64,000 nucleotides of DNA, taken from the NCBI RefSeq assembly GCF_905475395.1, contig NC_058338.1, positions 43,497,935-43,561,934 of the forward strand, read 5' to 3'. Source of the DNA: Chrysoperla carnea (lineage: Eukaryota; Arthropoda; Insecta; Neuroptera; Chrysopidae). The translations under genes were made by a program, and so were the position numbers. How positions within the stretch are numbered: position 1 is the first letter of the stretch; each line of letters begins with the position of its first letter. This document shows positions 12,240-24,684 of the stretch, one piece after another. The notes under the pieces were generated by a model. The model saw nothing but the letters and a program-made list of their open reading frames with translations. It had not been told where the DNA came from and searched no databases.

Positions 12240-14400
12240 ATTATCTTTTTTAATCCTTAAAAAATCAGACAAAAATGATAACTCTAGGTACTTACTATAA
12301 TGTGGACAAAATCTAAATAGTAATTATAGTTATATAAAAAGCGTTGAGATTAAACAACCTAATTAATTTTGCTAAAAAATTCATATTTTTATCAGATTTA
12401 TATTATTTTTTGTTGAAAACATTTTGAATAATTGGTATATAAAAGAAAGGGAAAAAAGGTTTATGACCGGGTTTTGATAATAATTGTTTCCTATGTCTGT
12501 GTTCTGAAGTTCGATCGCATCAGTTATAACGTTAAAAATAAAGCTTTTTATACAGATTGTGGTCTATAAAGATTTTCATTTTTAAATATTCAAAACTTTA
12601 GTTTTACTTAATTAACTTTAAACTATTATACAGGGTGCCGTGACTCGATGAGAATAGTTACTAGATTTTCTGTAATAATGTTCAAATTTTGAACGGATGT
12701 GCTAAAAACTTCAGAACCCAACCAACTCCTTTATAGTCGACAAACTCAAAACAACCAATTTGTAATTACAACAATATAGAGTTATCAAAAAATAAAATAA
12801 GAAATGTTCAAGATAACACAAATGAAATAGATAAAAACATTCAATAGAGTTAGGGAAGATAGCCTTTAATAATTCCCCTAAGAAAAAATGTAATTTATTG
12901 CCTAACTTTTCGAGATATGTATAACGTCGAAATATTTTTGGTTTCTTTATTCAAGTGTTGCAATATTGGCATAGCAATTTCTTTTGATTTGTTCAAACTA
13001 TTCAATATGTCACAAAAGGGATCGTTGTACCAACCTTGTAAGAATAGGTGGGTAAAACGATCCCATTGTTTTATCAGACAGTTCACATAAAATATTAATT
13101 GTTCTTTGACATTGTATCAAAGATTAGTATGGAAATAAAAATCACTGGTAAAATCATGTAAATCAATACATTCAAAACCCGTCACATGATGGGAGATCAT
13201 TTTACTTATTATAATTTTACACACAAAATAGGGATCATTTAAACGTATATAAAGGGGATCATTTTACTCGTAACAACATATTTGAATATCGTCATAAAAA
13301 CTTACCTTAAAATTTATTATACGCCTGTCAAAATTTCTTATAATATTATTAAAAGTTAACAGATGCCAAAAGTAAAACAAGCAACCGGCTAATACTAATA
13401 CAAACGGAAATTTTCGTTGAAATTTGTGTTACCATAGATCATAAGCAGTAAAATTACTAAACGCAAAAAAGCTTATACATTGCCATAAGTCTTTGTTGAA
13501 CGATTAATTTGATCACGATAAATATAGTAGATGGCTTTAATGGTTCACTTAAACCAAAGCGGAATCATTTTACCCTTAATCGTATATAGACCACTTATGC
13601 TGACTAAGCTATCTGTACTTCAAAGTAGAGACTATAATATAACATACATAATGCTAAATCATAGTATGTGTATTCGATAGCCACAGAATGATACTGTCGT
13701 AAGAAGCTCTAAAATTTGGCACGCAGATAAATTATTTTGTTAATGACCTATTACATCCGTAAGGGTGTAGTAGGTCAATTAATAACTACTCTCTAATTGA
13801 TCGGTAAGGTACCCAAGTTTTTAACTATAACATATTAAAAATCCGGATCATTATACTTATTTATTTATTTTTTATTAATGGCGAGTCACCCTCCTTAAGA
13901 TGTGATAATTTTTTTTTTTACTGTTTATGTTCCATTCTGTGCCAATCTGGGTTTCCATGATTGGTACACTACTCAACTTTCTCCGACAATGAAGCAATAT
14001 TGGCCCAGTTGTTATTTTCTCTATAAGATATTGTATCTTATTCTCATATAAAATAATGGTTGGACTTTAACGAACTTTACATCCAGAAATTGGAATTGTA
14101 ATCGGCATGTATGAATTTTTCTTGAACCTTATTTTCATTCGCGAATATGTAGAAGCAATACTATTTTTAGTACTTGTCCATAAAGTGTGTATTTCTATTT
14201 AGGCTAGAGATGATTGCTCTTATCAGGTTTCTCATTTACATGTATACCTACCTACTTTTAAATAACAACAAACAACACAACAAAAGTTTAATTAAAACTT
14301 GAATTGTTTACACAGGATAAAACGAAAAGATTGTAGAAAACAGTAGGAAGGAATGCGTTTTAAACGTATAAAAAAAACCTAAATTTTATTAGATTTTTAA
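12240..14400. other. Noncoding stretch with scattered GGATCATTTTAC-like words
   Basis: No gene was recognised. Variants of 'ggatcattttac' recur at about 13018, 13192, 13231, 13256 and 13562, on the same strand and at irregular spacing. The 63-codon minus frame at 12895-13086 overlaps the first of these and has no family resemblance. The segment at 12632-12760 ('acagggtgccgtgactcga', 'ctaaaaacttcagaac') partly resembles 61.5 kb, which suggests an old dispersed element. Confidence 0.4.
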
Positions 14401-14402
14401 TA

Positions 14403-14450
14403 AATTAGTCTTCGTCACCGTCTTCATTTTGTTTTTGCAGAAAGTCGAAG
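14403..14450 (-). other. Ambiguous exon end: acidic C-terminus (-) or acceptor tract (+)
   Basis: On the minus strand a frame reads VFDFLQKQNEDGDED and stops, with AATAAA about 20 bases later, which would suit a last exon. On the plus strand the same bases form a strong pyrimidine tract plus TTTTTGCAG, followed by 30 open codons (KVEDCYLSTVTKSS...) to a stop. Only one reading can be right. The minus reading does not join in phase to the exon at 15.3 kb, so the link to that gene is unproven. Confidence 0.25.
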
Positions 14451-14515
14451 ACTGCTACTTATCTACGGTTACAAAATCAAGTACAGTATATATTTTAGAG
14501 TGTCGGAAATTTATG

Positions 14516-14558
14516 CAATGGTTAGGTGGCTAGGTTAGGGAACCTAACCTAACCATTG
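14516..14558. repeat. Telomere-motif hairpin (TTAGG/CCTAA)
   Basis: An inverted repeat with arms CAATGGTTAGGT...TAGGTTAGG and CCTAACCTAACCATTG around a GAA centre. The arms contain the arthropod telomere word TTAGG two to three times on each strand. It may be an interstitial telomeric scar or a chance hairpin. Confidence 0.5.
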
Positions 14559-15336
14559 TGGCTAATCATCTCTTGGTCTTTGCTGATTAAGTGCTCAGTT
14601 AAGACTTATTGGGGCAATCTTCATGTTATACTTCTAGTGAGATAGTATAGTTAAAAATAAAATACCAAAAATAATATGTATATGCCGTACTATTGTCCAA
14701 TAAATGATAAATATTTTCCACTTTACTAGACATCTCTATCTTGAGTTTTTCGGGAGATATATATGTATAGTCGCATTTACTGTAGCAGACTAAGGGCCAT
14801 TCATTACTCACGTGAAGGTCCCGAGGGAGAGGAGGTGTTAAAAAATCTCTATGCCCTTATTAATCAGCGGCTTGAGAGTAATTGTTATAATAGCAAAAAA
14901 AAAAAAAAACTAGTTTGGCCAGTTTTTGAATGTCTTATACCATTTATTCAGATTTTTGTTATAGCTGCATCAAATCTAGACTTGCATTCTGCATTCCAGT
15001 CGCCTCGCATGTCTTTTCAAAGAAACCGTCTGCCATTTCATACAAAATTTTATGATTTGTATTACTTTATTTTAACATTAACAGCTGATATTAACCGCTA
15101 CTGATTTACAACAGTCTTCTATCGCATTTAGTTTTTGTAATTTATGTCGCCAGCTCTTAGATCACAAATTATATATTTAATTATTATTGGTGTATCTTCT
15201 AACTGTTTCCTATATTGATTAGGAATGACAAAATAAGCTTCAACCACCAAATTGAATGCTGATGAGAGACTACTGCTTCGGGATGAGAGGCACCAAATTT
15301 TCTTCCATACAATAAAAAATAAAAAATTTGACTTAC

Positions 15337-15512
15337 ATTGATAATAAACTGTCATCATCATAATCACATCGACTACGTTCACGTTCTTTTTCTTTTTCAA
15401 TTTCTTCTACACGATTTCGTTCAATACGTTGCTGTTCATTGTGTCTCTGTTGTAACAAATCATGATCTAATTGGCGTATTTCCCATTGTTCACGTTGAGT
15501 GCGTTGCTGTTC
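15337..15512 (-). CDS. Internal exon of unidentified coiled-coil protein
   Basis: The minus strand shows a clean acceptor (ttaatttacag|GAACAGC) and a strong donor (TCAAT|GTAAGT) enclosing 176 bases. The open frame starts EQQRTQREQWEIRQLDHDLL, continues with alternating Gln/Arg/Glu, and ends CDYDDDSLLS. The high charge and heptad-like spacing point to a long coiled coil. It starts in phase 0, matching the phase-0 end of the exon at 20.6 kb, whose last residues (QREQRQLDHDYSVK) resemble its own QREQWEIRQLDHD. It ends with two bases left over, so a further exon to the left is expected. The protein family is not recognised. Confidence 0.65.
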
Positions 15513-16575
15513 CTGTAAATTAATATGCATTTTTTAATAAGAGCTAACAATAATTCATATTGTCACATATTACACAAGCATTGGTTCATTTTATTTATAC
15601 ACATTGCTTTTACATGCTTATTACATAATTTATACATACACACAACATGAAAAGTCGTGAAGGTAGGTCCGATGTCTAAGTCGGCCCTCTGCCTTTATTT
15701 GTTTTAATTTAGGAAGCGTAAAATTTGTTTGGTTAAATTTTTTTTCGTCGTGGTAATGAATGCTCTTCGTGTCATTACAAAACAAAGTCTTTACAAAATA
15801 CAATACAGGGTGAGACAATAACCAAGCGTGTTTGGATTGGATAGTATTTTAGCACTCCTTACTTCGAAACAATTGTCTTCCACCTATCATAATGAAGTTG
15901 TCATCGTTGTGGATGTATACTACAGTACCAGTCGTGGGCAATGGTTACTGTGCAGAACATTTCAGCTCTCAAGGTAGTAGCAGGTACTCTCACTGAGTAT
16001 CATCCCTCTCACTTCGGAGCATACTAATTTGGCTAAAATTCACTCAGGGCACAACATAGTCAAAGCCTGACCACCTTTACATCTTGAATTCATCCCACAC
16101 AAAAACACAATTGGGTGAATAATCGTCGAACAGAAAGCTCATTAATGGAAAAAAGAGGAGACTTTTTATTTTATTATCAAGTCTGTGATTATTCAGTCAA
16201 ATTGTGACAATGCCTTAGCGAGTTCAGAATCATTTCAATTGATCTGTAATCTCCAGTACAATTCACGCTGTATTGCAGTTACCGACTTACCATACAATCA
16301 TAGTTGTTAGTAACCACGTTGATGACAACTCCATTAAGATAACTGAAAAAGAAACGTTTAATGAGAGTTACAGAATGTGTTGCAACAAACTTCACGTATC
16401 TCTTCCTTTTCTAACAGCCGAGTACTTTCCGCTCAAAAAACACTCGTCAACAATGTCCCATCATAATGTATTAGTGAAACTCAAATATGAAATCAACAAG
16501 TATTATGAATGTATAGTGGGGATTTGAAATTGTGTAACGACTTTAGTTCAATGGCATAATCCATTACGTATTTTG
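15513..16575. other. Intron-like stretch, nothing recognised
   Basis: This lies between the two exons of the unidentified coiled-coil gene. The piece at 15.8-16.2 kb ('acagggtgagacaataacc' onward) is less AT-rich and may be an old transposon, but no termini were paired. The open frame at 16273-16527 has no recognisable motif. Confidence 0.4.
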
Positions 16576-17054
16576 CTAGTACAGATGAAAGAATGACGAA
16601 TATTTCAAGCCAAATCGTAAGGCCAAATGTATTTTAATTATAAAGGACTGTAAACGTAAAATAAGGGTTCCAAGTTTCAGCGATATTTCTTCAAATAATA
16701 GAAAAATTTCTGAACAAGAATCAATTGAAAAAATGCGGTCCTCGATTTTTGCACCCTCAACTCTATCTAGCACCTGCTTTATAAGACGTTCTGCATCAAT
16801 AGTAACGTGACAAATATCGATTTCAATCCAGTATCCCAAAGAATTTACACCTTCTTCTAACGACTTGTGCCATTTTGTACAATTCTTCTATCGTAAGTTT
16901 GTTCATAGTGAAATAAAAAAACATTCTGTGGACAATTGCTACCAGAAACAGTGATGTAATAGAATGCCATATTGATTGCAACCAGAAATAGTGATGTAAT
17001 AGAAAAAGCATACAATTCTTCAGTGATTTCTTTTAAGTGTTGCAATTTTCCCAT
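16576..17054 (-). pseudogene. Broken protein-coding remnant, possibly membrane receptor-like
   Basis: Three overlapping minus-strand frames succeed one another. The first is MGKLQHLKEITEELYAFSI..SLFLVAI. A frame then contains IEELYKMAQVVRR and another SLEEGVNSLGYWIEIDICH, followed by TIDAERLIKQVLDRVEG, DRIFSIDSCSEIFLLFEEIS and a hydrophobic tail. The mix of charged and hydrophobic helices is more protein-like than the surroundings. The first part contains a ~37-base tandem duplication (16941-17020, 'tattacatcact.tttctgg') that shifts the frame. The general look recalls the C-terminal half of insect gustatory receptors, but no diagnostic motif is intact, so the family is a guess. Confidence 0.25.
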
Positions 17055-17670
17055 ACATTTTATGCAAAATTGTGATCATCATGGGACAATTAATTAAGCA
17101 GATCTGCAAATAAAAAACTGCTCAGGATTTTTTAACTGCTTCTTTATTAAAAAACTTCATCAAATCAGTTTTTTTACAAAACTTATTTAAGAAATCGATA
17201 ATTCGAGGAGTTCGGAGATAATAGGAGAATGCTGAGTCAAATAAGAATCTCACAATCTTTGACATTGTCATATGATCATATCGCAACAAATTAACGATAT
17301 CTAATTAGTTTGTGTTAAACTGACAATTCAGGGGTTAGTATCATCCAATTCAATGTCAGGGGCTATTATCATCAATAATAACTTCTTCAATTAATCGAAT
17401 ATCCGATTTTAGGCTTTTTTACAAGAAAAATTGCAGTGATAGATGTAAATGATATTATTGTTGAGCACCCCAATAAATATATAATTTTCTAAAAATATTC
17501 CATGTAGTTGAAAAAAGCTTTTCTTTTTGCAGACCTGTATTGTTACACAAAAGTTGTACATACAAAATTGGCACTAGCACAATTTATTTTAAAAAAATGA
17601 GTATATATATATATTATGTATGTCTGCGTCCATTACCTCAAAATGTCATAACTATTTAATTTAATTAAAA

Positions 17671-18354
17671 CAAGTGAAAACAAATAATTGACTGAGCTAA
17701 TTGTTGAAATACCATGCATAGTAAGGGATTAGCGCTTGCGTTACATTTTTATATCTTAGAAGAATTTAACACAATTATGGCGGCTTTTCGGCAGCCATTT
17801 ATTTGGTTTAAGAAAATTTCGAAAGTATTTTCTAGAATTTTTTGTTTGTTTTCCAGAATGTATGCCAGGACCATTTATTCAAGGTACCTGAAAATTTTCA
17901 GCTCCCTATCTTTTATAGTTTTGGATAAAATGGACACCAAAGTTTTGTACTTATTTCCTTCCTCACGGGTCATAAATGTTTCAAACAAAAGATTTTTTTT
18001 ATAAGGAATATTTTTCACATATAAATTTTGTTTTAATTCTAACGGTTTAAATGATAGATTATATGGGAACCTACGACCATATTGACCTATGTTGCTCATG
18101 TTGCTCATCACTCAACATCACTTTTTACGTACTGAGCACGCTATCAAAATTTCAGCTTGATATCTCTTTTCTTTTTTGAGTTATCGGGATCGCAGGACAG
18201 ACAGACAACCAGAAATGGAGTCTTTGGCTGATTTTATTGTTCATAAAATATATGCTATACCATAATTTTGTTGGTAGCATTAATATTTTTAAGCGTTACA
18301 AACTTGGGAATAAACTAAGTATACCTTAATATATTTCATATATACATGGTATAA
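17671..18354 (-). repeat. Family A dispersed repeat, long subfamily, inverted
   Basis: It begins with the inverted terminus 'caagtgaaaacaaa' and 'ttgactgagctaattgttga', and ends with 'atatatacatggtataa' after 'gcgttacaaacttggga'. It contains the extra middle block ('ggcggcttttcggcagcc') shared only with the copy at the left edge. Open frames inside it (17714-18004, 17875-18111) are by-products of repeat sequence, not genes. Confidence 0.85.
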
Positions 18355-19275
18355 CAAAACCTTGCATCATTAGATTTGTCTCATAATAAAAGGTAGCTTA
18401 TGTTTTAGAATAATGTTTGTATATGTTTAATTTTTAGAGAAATGCCGTATGGCTTGCCATTTTCATACAGCTCTATATTAATAACTGCGTGAATAACTAG
18501 AACATAACAAAAATGACTAGAACATAAATTTTAGGCAACTATAAATGTTTCATAATGGCTTCAAAATACTATTTAGGACACAGGAAGAGTTTGCAAAAAA
18601 AAAACGATTTTCGTGATCTTGTTGTATACTGAACAACAATAGTACACATGCTTAATATACATACACAGTCAAATAAAGTATTCTCTTTTTACTTTAATGT
18701 ACAAACGCAAGGTATTCTCGTTGTCAAACTTCTGTATTAAAGTCTGTATTATAATAGACATCTCTCTTCAACTGCTTATAGTCTAAGTATAATTGTTTCT
18801 GTTCAACAATAAAATTAAATAACTTAGAGTAATTATATCTCAAGAATGGAACGGTCAATAATTTTGGTTTTTTTTTAAACTCAGTACAAATACATGAATG
18901 TTCAGTTATTTTTTTAAAAATATCTTATATCTAGTTTTTTTTCCAGAATTAAAAACTTGTCAAAAATCCAACCTCTCTTATACACTTTATGTTAATTATC
19001 CGAACTTTAATTAAATTTATCTAGAGTTTTAGAGACAGTCAATTGCCATCAAATTTTTATAATAATTGTATTTTTATATTGCCCAAAGCGAGACAGCAGC
19101 CTTAAGATTGAAAGAATAGGTAAACCTTTGCAAGTATTTGCACCATTACCAAAAGAATATATTCTCTGTTTTAACAGGCGCTGCATGAAAATAATATGAG
19201 TATACATAAAATAAAATTTAAGTGAGAGGCATATTGAAACAATTAACAAAGAGAAAAGCTAATGTTTTGAACTCT
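18355..19275. other. Noncoding stretch, nothing recognised
   Basis: AT-rich intronic or intergenic sequence with short A and T runs. No coding frame, inverted repeat or tandem repeat was found by eye. Confidence 0.45.
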
Positions 19276-19279
19276 GCAG

Positions 19280-19354
19280 CAAAAAGATCAAGGACGTAAT
19301 AGTCGACCGGCGTTAATTTTGGCATTGAACAGAATTAAGAGACATTTGGTCTAA
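19280..19354 (+). CDS. Possible tiny 3'-terminal exon (24 codons + stop)
   Basis: After ttgaactctgcag the plus strand reads QKDQGRNSRPALILALNRI, then KRHLV and a TAA, with AATAAA four bases later. The base composition is more balanced than the flanks. No upstream exon or family was recognised, and 24 codons are few, so this is only a candidate. It would lie inside the long intron of the minus-strand coiled-coil gene. Confidence 0.22.
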   Translation, partial: QKDQGRNSRPALILALNRIKRHLV

Positions 19355-20605
19355 ATAATAAAGTCATTTAATCCACGTAACATTCATCATTAGAGCTCAA
19401 ATAACTCGAAAAATTGTCATTTTTTGTGTCGTATTCATGAGAGCTTTTGATCAGAATCTCAAAAACGTAATCGATTTTTTAAATGGATTATACAAGATTT
19501 TTTATGAAAAATATAATTAGATTATAAGTAATAGAAAATAACAATGGGTCTTAAGGCCTACTGGTGACTGAGTATGGGCACTGTCAACCAAGCCCTTCAT
19601 CCTAACCCAAACTAAAGAAAATTTGTCTAGTTAGGCACGGTACAGTTCAGCCCACTGTAATTTTTTAGTTTTGTTTACAGTAAAATTATATTGTTTTATA
19701 TTCTTCCTAGTGGTAATTCTTTCATGCCCTAGTAAAATTTTTTTTCTTAAAGTAGTATATAATTTTTTATACTTTTTTTGATTTGCGAAGTATAGTTAAA
19801 TACTTCTTTTACTCATGTGCAGCAATGTGCTAGAACTTCCTAAATTCTTTGTTAAACGAAAGTTGTGGACAAATATTAAAAATTTGACCGACCTTTCCAT
19901 ACCTGAATCATTACAATTTAAGTATTCTTTACAATTTGTTTTGTTTCTTCTCTAAAACCATGTGCAGACATACCAGGTAACACTTCTTTAAAGGCTGAAT
20001 AACGGTGCATTCAGTTGCCTGTTTTACATATGAATGATTATCCCTTATGATATTTTCTTATTGTTTATATAGTTTACAAATCCAGAAATGGTTTTCTTAT
20101 CTTCAGGTCCTTTCACTTATCTGACATTCTACTGATAATACGTTTATGATTGATAATCGAGAGTATAAGAAAACTGAGGGACATGAGATATATTTAGGCT
20201 TAGTTTGAATAACAAAGTTGTAGATTACCAATTAAGTTTAATTGAGAAAAGACTTTGGAATAAAATACATTTAGCTATTTAAGATGTGATAAGAAGTTTA
20301 TGGTTGCAAACATACATACAATTAATTTAAAATTCGAATCCGTTTTTCAAGATTTTCTAGAATTTTAATAGTTCTACGTTACAATATCTATATACACAAC
20401 ACAAACTAAACAAAATAAAAAAATTTCTAATAAATATAAATCTTCTTTTACAATATTTACAAACTGAATTAAACGCCAAGATTAAAGAAAAAACACAAAA
20501 TACGATTATTAGTTTATATTTACAGTCTATGTTAATCTATATTTACAGAATAAATTCAACTTCAAGAATGAATAAAATTCTGTGGAAACGTTAGAATCAA
20601 ATCAC

Positions 20606-20737
20606 CTTTACACTATAATCGTGATCCAATTGTCGTTGTTCTCGTTGGGACCGCTGTTTTTCTTCTTCTGTTTGGGCTTGTTTATCTTTATTTCCACTAG
20701 CGCTTCCCGCGCCTGGCGGCGGGTACGAGAACCAAAA
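20606..20737 (-). CDS. Exon of unidentified coiled-coil protein (upstream of the 15.4 kb exon)
   Basis: On the minus strand the frame FWFSYPPPGAGSASGNKDK, then QAQTEEEKQRSQREQR and QLDHDYSVK ends at AAG|GTGATT. An acceptor at catcag gives 44 codons in phase 0. An earlier AG about 40 bases upstream would add FWNYTFKLAHQ in the same frame. A proline/glycine hinge is followed by a Gln/Glu/Arg coiled coil. The phase-0 end joins the exon at 15337-15512, and the two exons share the QREQ..QLDHD motif, so they look like successive or duplicated exons of one gene with a ~5 kb intron. The plus-strand frame here is its antisense shadow. The function is unknown. Confidence 0.6.
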
Positions 20738-21888
20738 CTGATGTGCCAGTTTGAATGTGTAGTTCCAAAACTTGTCAATCACTTTTCAAATCGTGCAGCA
20801 TTATTGATTTATCTAAAATAAGTTATAAAACTGATATTAAATTTTGATTTAAATAAAGTTTAAAATAATCTCTTATCATGCTGAGATTAATGTTCAAAAT
20901 CAATTTAGAGAAAATTCAGTTCAATAGAATTTGATAGTTTTGGAACTGTTCAATAACTAATATAAGAACTAATATCTAAATTAATCATTGATTTTCATCT
21001 TCTATGTAAGATATATCATCATGACCCTTTGGACAAAAATAAGGAAAAGAGTTCATATAAACTCAGGGTCAAAGAATTTCCGTTTTTCGAGATATACAAT
21101 GATAACGTTTCGAACAAAAAATAAAATACTAAGAAGATAATGTGTAATTTCTTTCACAAAAAAATACACGAAACTCTTATCAGACTCCTGATACACCGTA
21201 TGCAGAGCTGTAATAGAAAGTATATCTGTATATACCCTGTAATTTTAATCTTATTAATTGCATTAAAAAAATTTTCTAAATTCAAATACATAGGTACTTT
21301 TATTATTTTAATTATTGCTTTTATTTAATTTATCTGACTAAGGCGTTTATCTCATTAATACATTTTTCTTGCCACGAATACAGAATTTCCAGTTTTCCAT
21401 TCCTAGCTTGTGTATATTTTTTCAACTCTCTATTACTTTAAACTCATTCAGCATTCATTTATCTTAACAGAGTACGGCCATTTGTATCATAAATACAAAA
21501 TTCATTGTTTGATGTTTATTGTTTTCAAAATTTATAAAAAACATTGAAAATTATTTTTGTAAGTCATTGCTTTTTTAAAATTTAATTAAATGCATTGGCT
21601 CTTGTTTGGACTAGAATCCATTGCAAAGCCAAGAGATCTAAAGGAAATGTTAAATCTGTAGTGAAGAAATTGAATTGAAAATTCTTTAACAACAATTTCG
21701 ATTTTGCTTTAAACATGTAACTAACTCATTAGAAGGTATACTTAGTGATTTCAAATGTGTCGAACACGGACCACAAGACATTCACGAGCTTTATTTTTTC
21801 CTATCAAAATTCCAATAAACAAATATTAAAAATAAAGAAAGGAACTGTCTAGATTCTTTGTCTAGACTTATGAAATTTTCTTTAGTTT

Positions 21889-21988
21889 TTATACCATGTA
21901 TATATGAAATATATCAAGATATACTAGCTTTAATCCCAAGTTTTGAAACGCTTAAAAATATTGATGCTGCGAACAAAATTTTGCTATA
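21889..21988 (+). repeat. Family A left-end fragment
   Basis: About 100 bases match the left end of family A: 'ttataccatgtatatatgaa', then 'gaaacgcttaaaaatattga' and 'gcgaacaaaattttg'. The match then stops, so this is a truncated copy. Confidence 0.75.
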
Positions 21989-24634
21989 AGATCATCTAAT
22001 ACATTACAACTTCACTAACTATAAATATTTTCAGCTTCTTAATTTTAACAAAAATAAGTCAAGTTTTATTTTTCTCACCATTATCTGTTTCTTGAACGAA
22101 AATAAATCTCCGAACATAAACACACACACACAAAATGCGTGCACACAGTCATCAACCTAAAAGTGGTATTAAGACATTGTCTTAACCATTAAAATTTTGA
22201 AATGTCGATTTTCATTTGGATTTTCGAACAGATTACAAGAACTTCCCTATAATGACAAGTTAAAAAATATTTTCATTTAGTTGTATGTGTTGTTTCATAA
22301 TTTATTACACAAAGTGGTACTGGTTCATAATCATATCTAGTTCATTTTACAAAACGTTTACGAACTTGCTTTGCTTTGTGCGTTCATAAGGAAACAGTAT
22401 GTAAAACTTTTTTGTTGTGTTAATTATTGTCAGGAGAAAGTTTGTCTGAAAGAATAAATTACGGAAGTTGAGCAGAACAATAGAAAGTTTAAGAAAAAAT
22501 ATTAAATGCAATAAATGTGGAAACGCATATAAATAATGCATAATGTTACCATACTATATACTTATGTATTTATTTGTGCTCTCGCCATATTTATCTAGAA
22601 TTGTGAACAGGTATTTAAATAGTATTGAGGTATTATTTATTGTTAATAGGTATTTATTATAGCTGTATGCGAGCATAGTAAGCTCCATCGCAAAGGGTTC
22701 AGCCAGTTCGAAGGGAGATAGTAGTAAAATTTGTAAATAGCGTTCAGACTTGCGAGTGGGCTTAACCATTTAGTCTCATGTATAATCTTACTTTTTATCA
22801 CTTTTTAAACTTTAAATTCAACGATGTTAATTTGATAACAATATTTTTCTTAAATCATTTAAAATCATTTATATAAATTAAACAAAACCATGATAAGTAT
22901 TGTGAATGTTTTATGTAAAAAAATGCCATAGTGATAATTAAATCCAATAAAGTTTTTGGTTAAAGTATAGAAATCGTGTTTAAAGTTTACGCCGTTTAAT
23001 GTTTAACGAACGATGGCACTAAAAACAAGGTTATTACAATATTGGTAGAAATTTCTGTAGAAAAAATAGGTTTTTGGCTGCGAGCTGTATCATATCTTTT
23101 TACTTGTAAGTAATTGGGTATAATAAAATAGGAAAACCAATCACAGCAATTTTGCTTTTATTATTAAAATCTTTTTACGATATTTAGCAAAATGCATTCT
23201 TAATTTTCCAAAAAATATGCTTGAATTGTTAAAAATTCTTTGTTAAACAAGAATCCAAGAGATGAACAAAACTCAGGCGTAAGACTGACTTTGACGACAT
23301 TTCTCATCCATCATAGAAACATATCCTAACATTTTATATATATTTTATATATAGCTATGATATTTACAACAATTCTGGTAAAAAATATTTATCAGTTAAG
23401 GTCACACTCTGTTAGTTTTATGGGTGAAATAAAAATGGTGCGATGTGCAGAAAATACAATATTTTATGAATTTTTTGTTATATGTATTTACATAATCATT
23501 TCATATAAATTGTTAAATTAGAATCTCCAGGCAGTCAGAGTTTACTGCTTTTCTCATTCTTTATTCAGATGTCTTAAAATATGTACATCTCATGTACAAG
23601 TTGATTTTTTAAAAAGCAACCTGTTAATTTTTGTGAAAACGGATTTTAATATCACAAAAACGGTAAAATACGAGTGTTTTTATTATTTTGTCTAATAACT
23701 AAAATATTATTTTTTGAGGGCGTCTTGCGGCTATTTTCAACTGAAAATAAAGGTCTAGGAAAAAAATATTAACAAAAGTTGCTTTTTTGCAAAAAGCAAA
23801 ATATATTAATAAAACTAAAATATGTATACATAATTCAATAAAAAAAAAAAGGGAAATTGAGTACTGTTTGACCCACAAGGCGTCCTCGAAAAATAAAACT
23901 AGTAACATTTATTTCATTCCTCTCCAAAAAAGACCGGTATTTAACCGGTTTTTGATATTCCAAACTAGCTGGAAACTTGTTAAAAAATCATTCTGTATAG
24001 TACGATTCAATTCCGTTGAAAAAATGCTTGATAGTTGCAAACTATTCTTATAATTTCAAAAAACTATGCACACAATACATAAAATTTTAGGCACCCACAC
24101 ATTATAAACCTGAATTTTTTATACAATAATATTTCTTAAAATAGTGTTTATTTAACAATTAGATGTTACACCTTGAACAAATAAATTTTACACCAAAATG
24201 TCGTAACTGACAATAACTCACGATTTTCTGAATGATTGTTCACAGATTATTTAGGAGGATGACAGAAATCTTCTTTAAAATTTCCTGATAATTTCTCATT
24301 TTTCATTTTCATATTTTTCTATGATTTAAAAATAATGTTTGTATGATTCAGATAGTTACAGTTATATGATAGTCATTTTTAACACGCTTTTGTTAGCTTG
24401 ACATGTATCTATATGTATGTATTTTCCGAATTCTTTTAACGTGATTTTCACCAACTTCAAAACGTCGGATTGAATTGATACTTCGAACGCTTATCAAGTA
24501 CCGATCACAATACAATAATTAAATAAGTATGCTCGATTATCCTGATCAAGATCTTCATGATCCATAATTGTTTATAAAACTAAAAAACACGCTTTTTTAA
24601 CTGGCTGAACTAAAACGTAGAAAATACATAATAT

Positions 24635-24638
<4 letters not shown>

Positions 24639-24683
<45 letters not shown>
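24639..24683. repeat. Poly(A) tract, 45 bases
   Basis: An uninterrupted run of A from 24639 to 24683. It may be a retroposon tail, but no element body ending here was recognised. Its length is likely to vary or be misassembled. Confidence 0.9.

Positions 24684-24684
<1 letters not shown>

Noticed and set aside
14763-15104. 113-codon plus-strand frame with a poly-Lys run
   Set aside because: The Lys run is an A homopolymer, no motif or exon borders were seen, and the start resembles a dispersed-repeat end ('aagggccattcattactcac').
20582-20821. 79-codon plus-strand frame
   Set aside because: It is the antisense shadow of the coiled-coil exon on the minus strand.
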